Source: Streptomyces sp. GESEQ-4 (GTDB lineage Bacteria; Actinomycetota; Actinomycetes; Streptomycetales; Streptomycetaceae). Taken from it: a DNA stretch of 64,000 nt. The position numbers were made by a program, and so were the translations under genes. The notes below the pieces were generated by a model. That model did not search any database, was not told where the DNA came from, and was given only the letters and a program-made list of their open reading frames with translations. This document shows positions 58,974-64,000 of the stretch, in pieces. Numbering within the stretch: the first letter of the stretch is position 1; every line of letters begins with the position of its first letter. The stretch spans positions 186,001 through 250,000 of the forward strand of contig NZ_JAFFSU010000010.1 in assembly GCF_017948455.1 (NCBI RefSeq), read 5' to 3'.

Positions 58974-60119
58974 ATGAGACTTCTGGTGCTGGGCGGTACG
59001 GAGTTCGCGGGGCGGGCCGTCGTGGAGGCGGCGCTCGGTCGGGGCTGGGAGGTGACGGTCTTCCACCGGGGCCGGCACGCACCGCCTCCCGGTGTGCGCT
59101 CGCTGCACGGCGACCGCACCGCACCCGACGGGCTGGCCGCCCTAAGCGGGCCCGGCGAAGCCGGCTGCGGTTCGGCAGCGCCCCGAAGGGGCGCGGGGCT
59201 GTGTCTATCAGCGGCTCCGCCGCGGGGCGCGACCAGCCACGACGGTGCCGCAGGCGACCGACAACCCATCGCGGCACCCCCAGCGGAGCGCTTGGCGGAG
59301 GGCGAGTGGGACGCCGTCGTCGACACCTGGTCGTCGGCGCCACGTGCCGTACGGGACTCGGCGCGGCTGCTGCGGGGCCGCGCCGGGCGGTATGTGTACG
59401 TGTCGAGCTGCTCGGTGTACGCCTGGCCGCCCGCCGCCGGGTACACCGAGGACGCGCCCCTGGTCGAGGGTGCCTCGGCCGACGCGGAGGCCACCGAGTA
59501 CGCCCGCGACAAGCGGGGCGGCGAGCTGGCGGCCGTGGCGGCGTTCGGGGCGGACCGGTCGCTGCTCGTGCGCTCCGGGCTGATCCTGGGGCCGTACGAG
59601 AACATCGGGCGGCTGCCGTGGTGGCTGACCCGGATCGCGCGGGGCGGCCCCGTCCTGGCGCCCGGTCCGAAGGATCTGCCGCTGCAGTTCATCGACGTCC
59701 GCGATCTCGCCGAGTGGATCCTCGGCGCGGTGGAGCGGGAGCTGAGCGGGCCGTACAACCTGATCGGTCCGCCGGGTCACACGACGACCGCGGGACTGCT
59801 CGAGGCGTGCGTGAGAGCGACCGGAGCGGCGGTCGAGCTGCGCTGGACCGATCCGGACGTCGTCCTGGGCGCGGGCGTCGAGCCGTGGACCCAACTGCCG
59901 GTGTGGGTGCCGCCGGACAGCGACCTGCACGCCGCCCTGCACGGCGCCGACGTGTCCCGTGCGCTCGCGACGGGCCTGGTCTGCCGTCCCGTCGCCGAGA
60001 CCGTCACCGACACCTGGACCTGGCTGACCAGCGTCGGAGGAACGGCCCCTCAACGCCCGGACCGGCCTCAGGTCGGCCTCGATCCGGAGGTCGAGGCGAA
60101 GATCCTCGGCGGCCCGTAG
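58974..60119 (+). CDS. NAD-dependent epimerase/dehydratase (extended SDR) containing an inserted repeat
   Basis: 381 residues from ATG 58974. Rossmann motif LVLGGTEFAGRAVVEAAL near the N-terminus; conserved VYVSSCSVYAWPP (Ser) and the Tyr/Lys region TEYARDKRGGELAA; C-terminal substrate domain with PLQFIDVRDLAEWIL. Between the segment LAALSGPGEAG and RLAEGEWDAVVDTW, about 45 residues (59150-59290) are encoded by an intergenic-type repeat that keeps the frame. The insertion follows the HGDRTAPDGLAAL strand of the Rossmann fold, so activity may be impaired. Sugar-nucleotide or isoflavone-type substrate not predictable. Confidence 0.87.
   Translation: MRLLVLGGTEFAGRAVVEAALGRGWEVTVFHRGRHAPPPGVRSLHGDRTAPDGLAALSGPGEAGCGSAAPRRGAGLCLSAAPPRGATSHDGAAGDRQPIAAPPAERLAEGEWDAVVDTWSSAPRAVRDSARLLRGRAGRYVYVSSCSVYAWPPAAGYTEDAPLVEGASADAEATEYARDKRGGELAAVAAFGADRSLLVRSGLILGPYENIGRLPWWLTRIARGGPVLAPGPKDLPLQFIDVRDLAEWILGAVERELSGPYNLIGPPGHTTTAGLLEACVRATGAAVELRWTDPDVVLGAGVEPWTQLPVWVPPDSDLHAALHGADVSRALATGLVCRPVAETVTDTWTWLTSVGGTAPQRPDRPQVGLDPEVEAKILGGP
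59165..59290. repeat. Long intergenic repeat inserted in frame in the epimerase gene
   Basis: Holds GCGCCCCGAAGGGGCGCGGG, GCGGCTCCGCCGC and GCGCGACCAGCCACGAC in order, closely matching the intergenic copy at 26925-27045. Length and frame are such that no stop is created in the epimerase reading frame. Confidence 0.85.
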
Positions 60120-60203
60120 CCCCCCAGGTGTACCTGGCACCACCCCCCGGTCCGGGTCCTTACCCCAGTGACCGGCCCTGTCCGCTCGGCCAGACTGACG
60201 GGC

Positions 60204-61475
60204 ATGGACATCGACACGAGCACGACGAATGGTGCCGTGCGCTCTGGGGCGCGGGGCATGGGACTGGCGGCGGTGCGGGGGTTCGGGCTCTCGCTGGTGG
60301 TGTTGCCGGGGGCGATCCTCTGTTTCGTGCTGGCCGTGGTGTCCATCGCGCTCATCCCGATCGGGGTCGGCATCGTCACCACGCCCTGGGTGCTCACCGG
60401 AGTGCGGGCCTTCGCGGACTGGCGGCGGGTTCTGGCGGCGGAGTGGTGCGGGGTGCGGATCCCGTCGGCGTACCGGCCCCTCCCGAAGGGCGCCAATCCG
60501 TGGACCCGTACCTTCGCGATGCTCCGGGACCCGGCGACCTGGCGGGATCTGATGTGGCTGCCCGTCGACATGTCAGCGGGCTACGTCACCGCGCTGCTGC
60601 CGGCGGCACTGATCCTCTACCCCCTGGAAGGGTTCGCGATCGCGGCGGGGCTGTGGCGGGTGCTCCCCGACGGCTACTGGTACGGCTTCGTGCAGGTCAC
60701 CGGGCAGGCCTCCGCACTCGGCGCGGCTGCGCTGGGCCTCGTCCTCCTCTTCTTCGCCCACTTCTTCAACACGCGTCTGCTGACGGCCCACTTCCGGCTC
60801 ACCCGGGCCGTCCTCGCCCCCGAGCAGGGCGAACTCGCCGAGCGGGTCCGGGTTCTCACCGAGACCCGCCGGGACGCCGTCGACACCTCCGCCGCCGAAC
60901 TGCGCCGTATCGAGCGCGATCTGCACGACGGGGCACAGGCCCGGCTGGTCGCCATGGGCATGGACCTGGGGACGATCGAGATGCTGCTCGACAAGGACCC
61001 GGAGCAGGCCAGGCAACTCCTCGCGCGGGCCCGCGAGTCCTCCGCCGAGGCCCTCACCGAACTGCGCGACCTGGTCCGCGGCATCCATCCGCCGGTGCTG
61101 GCCGAGCGCGGCCTGGGCGACGCCGTACGGGCGCTGGCGCTGCGGCTGCCGGTGCCGACCGAGGTGACGGTGGAGCTGCCCGGGCGGGCGGACGAACCCG
61201 TCGAGTCGGCGGCCTACTTCGCGGTCAGCGAGGTGCTCACCAACGCGGTCAAGCACGCCGACGCCGACCGGATCTATGTCGACCTCCACCACACCGACGG
61301 CATGCTGCGGATCTCGGTCACCGACGACGGCAGGGGCGGCGCGGTCATCGGCGCCGGTTCGGGTCTGGCCGGAGTGGAGCGCCGGCTGGGTACATTCGAC
61401 GGCGTCCTGGCCGTCAGCAGCCCCGCGGGCGGTCCCACCATGGTCACCATGGAGATCCCTTGCGCGTTGTCCTAG
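60204..61475 (+). CDS. Two-component sensor histidine kinase with N-terminal PF13796-like sensor
   Basis: 423 residues from ATG 60204. The N-terminal 210 residues are a membrane sensor domain of four or more helices (VVLPGAILCFVLAVVSIALI near residue 35). The phospho-acceptor motif is RIERDLHDGAQARLVAMG (His near residue 240), then the N box VSEVLTNAVKHADAD and G box GSGLAGVERRLGTF. Typical Streptomyces NarL-type kinase. Its last 16 bases overlap the start of the cognate regulator gene. Confidence 0.93.
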   Translation: MDIDTSTTNGAVRSGARGMGLAAVRGFGLSLVVLPGAILCFVLAVVSIALIPIGVGIVTTPWVLTGVRAFADWRRVLAAEWCGVRIPSAYRPLPKGANPWTRTFAMLRDPATWRDLMWLPVDMSAGYVTALLPAALILYPLEGFAIAAGLWRVLPDGYWYGFVQVTGQASALGAAALGLVLLFFAHFFNTRLLTAHFRLTRAVLAPEQGELAERVRVLTETRRDAVDTSAAELRRIERDLHDGAQARLVAMGMDLGTIEMLLDKDPEQARQLLARARESSAEALTELRDLVRGIHPPVLAERGLGDAVRALALRLPVPTEVTVELPGRADEPVESAAYFAVSEVLTNAVKHADADRIYVDLHHTDGMLRISVTDDGRGGAVIGAGSGLAGVERRLGTFDGVLAVSSPAGGPTMVTMEIPCALS

Positions 61476-62113
61476 CCGAAGACCTGTTCCTGCTGCGCGA
61501 CGGACTGGTCCGGATGTTGCAGGCCTACGACTTCGAGATCGCCGCCGCCGTCGAGACGGGCCCCGAGCTGGCCCGCGCGCTGGCCGAGCTGGAGCCGGAC
61601 GTCGCCGTCGTCGACGTACGCCTGCCGCCGACCCACACCGACGAGGGCCTCCAGTGCGCGCTCCAGGCCCGCCGGGACAGACCCGGGCTGCCGGTGCTGG
61701 TGCTCTCCCAGCACGTGGAACAGCTGTACGCGCGTGAGCTGCTCGCCGACGGCAGCGGCGCGGTCGGATATCTGCTGAAGGACCGGGTGTTCGACGCGGA
61801 GCAGTTCGTGGACGCCGTACGACGGGTCGCGGCGGGCGGTACGGCGATGGACCCGCAAGTGATCCAGCAGCTGCTGTCGCGACGCGATGCCGACGGCCGG
61901 CCGCTGGGGCGGCTCACCGCCCGGGAGCGGGAGGTGCTGGAGCTGATGGCGCAGGGCCGCTCGAACGCGGCGATCGCGGCGCAGCTCGTGGTGACCGAGC
62001 GGGCGATCGCCAAACACACCTCAAATATCTTCGCGAAGCTGGGGCTCGAGGTTTCGGACGACGACAACCGCCGTGTCCTGGCGGTTCTCGCCTATCTGGA
62101 CCACGGACACTGA
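61460..62113 (+). CDS. NarL/FixJ-type response regulator
   Basis: 217 residues from TTG 61460, five bases after GGAG; no ATG or GTG fits. The receiver domain has the acidic pair in VVLAEDLFLLRDG, phospho-acceptor Asp in VAVVDVRLPP and Lys in YLLKDRVFDA. The C-terminal LuxR helix-turn-helix is LTAREREVLELMAQG to TERAIAKHTSNIFAKLGL. The gene overlaps the kinase gene and forms a two-component pair with it. Targets are not evident from the neighbourhood. Confidence 0.93.
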   Translation: MRVVLAEDLFLLRDGLVRMLQAYDFEIAAAVETGPELARALAELEPDVAVVDVRLPPTHTDEGLQCALQARRDRPGLPVLVLSQHVEQLYARELLADGSGAVGYLLKDRVFDAEQFVDAVRRVAAGGTAMDPQVIQQLLSRRDADGRPLGRLTAREREVLELMAQGRSNAAIAAQLVVTERAIAKHTSNIFAKLGLEVSDDDNRRVLAVLAYLDHGH

Positions 62114-62289
62114 TCCTGGGCGATCACAACTCTCGTGCTTTGTGGGGGAGTTGAGGGCGAATTGTCTGCTTCAGTCTCTCACCAATTTCTGAGACGGCTG
62201 AACACTCCTGGGACCTCCTGCGTATGGATGGGAGCCGCTTCACTCCTGTCGGGCGTCTCGCTGCCCCGCAAGGAAGTCAGAGGAGTTCC

Positions 62290-63846
62290 ATGGGACGCAA
62301 CACACGAAAACGCCGTACGCCGCTGGCCACCAAGGCCATAGCCGCATCGGCGGCCCTAGCGCTCGGTGGGGGCGGGCTGATCTGGGCCAACTTCTATGCC
62401 TCAGCGCATGAGGAGAATTCATACGGAAACCAGACCAGGTCGGCCGGCGCCCAAGTCGCGACGATCAACTGCCCTGACGTCGGTCAGCAGCTGAACGACG
62501 TGCCCGAAGGTGCACGCCCCGGCGTCGCCAAGGAGCTGGCGCTGCTGGACAGGCAGGTCACAGATGCCTACACGCGTCTCGCGGAGACGCGCCAGGCCCA
62601 GGCGGGGGACGCGAGCTACGTCAACAACGCGATCCTCGGCCCGCTGAAGTCCAAGCGGGCGGCCACCATCGACCGGATGAACATCAACATCCGGAACGCG
62701 GGCGGTCAGCCTCCGCAGGGGGGCGAGCAGCTGGCCGAGTGCCAGGGTGTGCCGGCCGACCAGATCAACAACGGTGGAGACCAGGGTCAGGACCAGGGCG
62801 ATGGCCAGGATCAGGGCCAGGACCAGGGTGACGGTCAGGACCAGGGCCAGGACCAGGGCGATGGCCAGGACCAGGGCCAGGACCAGGGTGACGGCCAGGA
62901 CCAGGGCCAGCAGGGCGGCCCGGTGGCGGACGACTTCGTGGACATCACCACCGTCCAGCCGACCGGCGGCGCGCAGGGTGTCAATGGAAACGGGCTCCCC
63001 GCCAACGGGGATTCCGGTTCGACGGGCACCTTCACCACGAGCTGTGGCACCAACGGGAACGACAACCACAACTCGGACAACGTGATCGTCGCCCCGGGTG
63101 TCGACAACGGTGCGCAGCACACGCACGACTACGTCGGCAACCAGGACAACAACGCCTTCACCAGCGACGAGCAGTTCCTCCAGGCCGACACCAGCTGCGA
63201 GAACCAGGGCGACAAGTCGTCGTACTACTGGCCGGTGCTGCGCCTGCAGAACGGTGAGGACGAGTTCGACGCGAACGACCTGGGTGGCGGCGCGGAAGGC
63301 AACATCGGCCCGATCCAGGAAGCGGTCCAGGCTGAGCTGAAGTTCGTCGGCAACAAGACGAGCGATGTCGTCGCGATGCCGCAGGCCCTGCGCATCATCA
63401 CCGGTGACGCCAAGGCGTTCTCCAACGGCCTCGCCAACGCCAACACGAACTGGAGCTGCACCGGCTTCGAGGACCGGCAGTTGACGGACAAGTACCCGAT
63501 CTGCCCCGAGGGCAGCTCCGTGGTGCGGACGTCCAACTTCCAGAGCTGCTGGGACGGCCAGAACATCGACAGCGCCAACCACCGTGACCACGTGGACTTC
63601 GTCCAGGAGGACGGCAGCTGCGCCAACGGCTTCCAGGCCATCCCCCAGCTGCAGGCCCGTCTGGTCTACGACGTTCCGGCGCCGCAGATCGAGAACGGAC
63701 AAGTCGTGAACCCGTTCGCGGTGGACGGCTTCCCGACGGAGCTGCACAAGCCGATCACCGACCACAACGACTTCATCAACTTCTTCAACGAGGAGACGAT
63801 GAACCAGATGGTCGAGTGCATCAACAGTGGCCAGGATTGCCAGTAG
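62290..63846 (+). CDS. Secreted DUF1996 protein with a repetitive Gln/Asp linker
   Basis: 518 residues from ATG 62290, with AGAGGAG upstream. Signal peptide (basic start, then AIAASAALALGGGGLIWANF), a helical N-terminal part with paired Cys (INCPDVGQQLNDVP ... LAECQGVPAD), a Gln/Asp/Gly repeat region, and a C-terminal DUF1996 domain (about residues 250-500; HTHDYVGNQDNNAFTSD, YYWPVLRLQNGED, CWDGQNIDSANHRDHVDF). DUF1996 proteins are extracellular, of unknown activity, found in actinobacteria and fungi. The final hairpin at 63867-63898 ends the transcript. Confidence 0.9.
   Translation: MGRNTRKRRTPLATKAIAASAALALGGGGLIWANFYASAHEENSYGNQTRSAGAQVATINCPDVGQQLNDVPEGARPGVAKELALLDRQVTDAYTRLAETRQAQAGDASYVNNAILGPLKSKRAATIDRMNINIRNAGGQPPQGGEQLAECQGVPADQINNGGDQGQDQGDGQDQGQDQGDGQDQGQDQGDGQDQGQDQGDGQDQGQQGGPVADDFVDITTVQPTGGAQGVNGNGLPANGDSGSTGTFTTSCGTNGNDNHNSDNVIVAPGVDNGAQHTHDYVGNQDNNAFTSDEQFLQADTSCENQGDKSSYYWPVLRLQNGEDEFDANDLGGGAEGNIGPIQEAVQAELKFVGNKTSDVVAMPQALRIITGDAKAFSNGLANANTNWSCTGFEDRQLTDKYPICPEGSSVVRTSNFQSCWDGQNIDSANHRDHVDFVQEDGSCANGFQAIPQLQARLVYDVPAPQIENGQVVNPFAVDGFPTELHKPITDHNDFINFFNEETMNQMVECINSGQDCQ
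62785..62904 (+). repeat. Four tandem 30-bp repeats coding for a Gln/Asp/Gly linker
   Basis: Four units coding GQDQGDGQDQ, in frame inside the DUF1996 gene, nearly identical in DNA sequence (differences mainly at third positions). Such tandem repeats change copy number easily by slippage, so length should vary between strains. Confidence 0.9.
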
Positions 63847-63866
63847 CAACCCGGTAGCACACTAGG

Positions 63867-63898
63867 AAGCCGGCGGTGGGAATTCCCACCGCCGGCTT
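63867..63898. terminator. Perfect 32-bp palindrome between convergent genes
   Basis: AAGCCGGCGGTGGGAA and its exact complement meet at the centre with no spacer; T-rich on the plus strand side (CTTTCGCTT). It should terminate the DUF1996 gene and the convergent gene whose end is at 63922. Confidence 0.88.
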
Positions 63899-63921
63899 TC
63901 GCTTGCCCCGAACCTGTGCGG

Positions 63922-64000
63922 TCAGTGACCGCTGCTGTTGTGACTGCCACCGGGGTTCATGTGCTCGGAACCCTCCTCCATGGTCCCGCCCAGCTTGCTC
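63922..64000 (-). CDS. C-terminal end of an unidentified protein (runs off the window)
   Basis: The minus strand is open from the window edge to a TGA at 63922-63924, giving SKLGGTMEEGSEHMNPGGSH and then NSSGH. It is Gly/Ser/His-rich and ends next to a palindromic terminator, which supports a gene end. Too short to name; histidine richness might indicate metal binding. Confidence 0.5.
   Translation of the reverse strand, partial: SKLGGTMEEGSEHMNPGGSHNSSGH

Noticed and set aside
62776..62910. Regular 30-bp units in the DUF1996 gene as a CRISPR array
   Set aside because: The units are directly adjacent with no unique spacers, stay in frame and encode a Gln/Asp/Gly linker.

Overview
The window is a high-GC chromosomal segment from a Streptomyces or a very close relative. 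Evidence for this is the strong GC bias at third codon positions, many GTG starts, linear-chromosome core genes (two glutamine synthetases behind tandem GlnR-type boxes, homodimeric pyruvate dehydrogenase E1, sucB, lpd, lipA/lipB, pepA), many two-component pairs of the HisKA_3/NarL type, and recurrent Streptomyces-style intergenic repeats. From memory, the order cobU-cobT-cobS-pepA-lpd-sucB-aceE-lipB-lipA-glnA-glnII resembles the S. coelicolor SCO2160s-2210s region; no database search was possible.

Layout. 1-2.7 kb: a NarL-type response regulator/kinase pair and the PspA-PspAA phage-shock module (minus strand). 3-5.8 kb: DUF3043 membrane protein, methyltransferase, HtrA-like lipoprotein protease. 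6-13.7 kb: cobalamin lower-ligand assembly genes (cobU with an extra N-terminal domain, cobT, cobS) interleaved with a methyltransferase, a badly decayed lysylphosphatidylglycerol-synthetase-like gene, a rhomboid-like membrane protein and other membrane proteins. 13.9-22.7 kb: pepA, lpd, sucB, a GntR regulator and aceE, the last behind a perfect 17-bp palindrome overlapping a candidate promoter. 22.9-33 kb: WYL regulator, small proteins, FemX-like transferase, amidase, MarP-like protease, epimerase, FAD oxidoreductase, NsdA-like regulator. 33-35 kb: lipB-lipA, which make the lipoyl groups that SucB needs. 35-40.3 kb: DUF4191, a two-component flavin monooxygenase operon, an RDD protein and glnA. 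40.3-44.3 kb: htpX-pspAB, with a low-GC serine-recombinase element lodged in the pspAB 3' end. 44.5-54.8 kb: hydrolase, a decayed phosphotransferase gene, an AlkZ-like protein, and a divergent block in which a complete sugar ABC transporter faces a multi-domain SpoIIE phosphatase that is translationally coupled to a second, paralogous sugar-binding lipoprotein. 54.9-64 kb: ArsC-like protein, two secreted proteins with similar N-terminal organisation, a MarR/hydrolase divergent pair, glnII, an epimerase carrying an inserted repeat, and a second kinase/regulator pair.

Themes. (i) Central carbon and nitrogen metabolism sits together with its cofactor supply (lipoate, cobalamin) and recognisable operators. 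(ii) The Psp envelope-stress genes are split between two loci, and pspAB has been disrupted and re-ended by a mobile element. (iii) Several genes are shaped by small-scale events: two pseudogenes with several internal deletions each, two coding sequences carrying intergenic-type repeats in frame, and one regulator remnant. No rRNA, tRNA or CRISPR array was seen.
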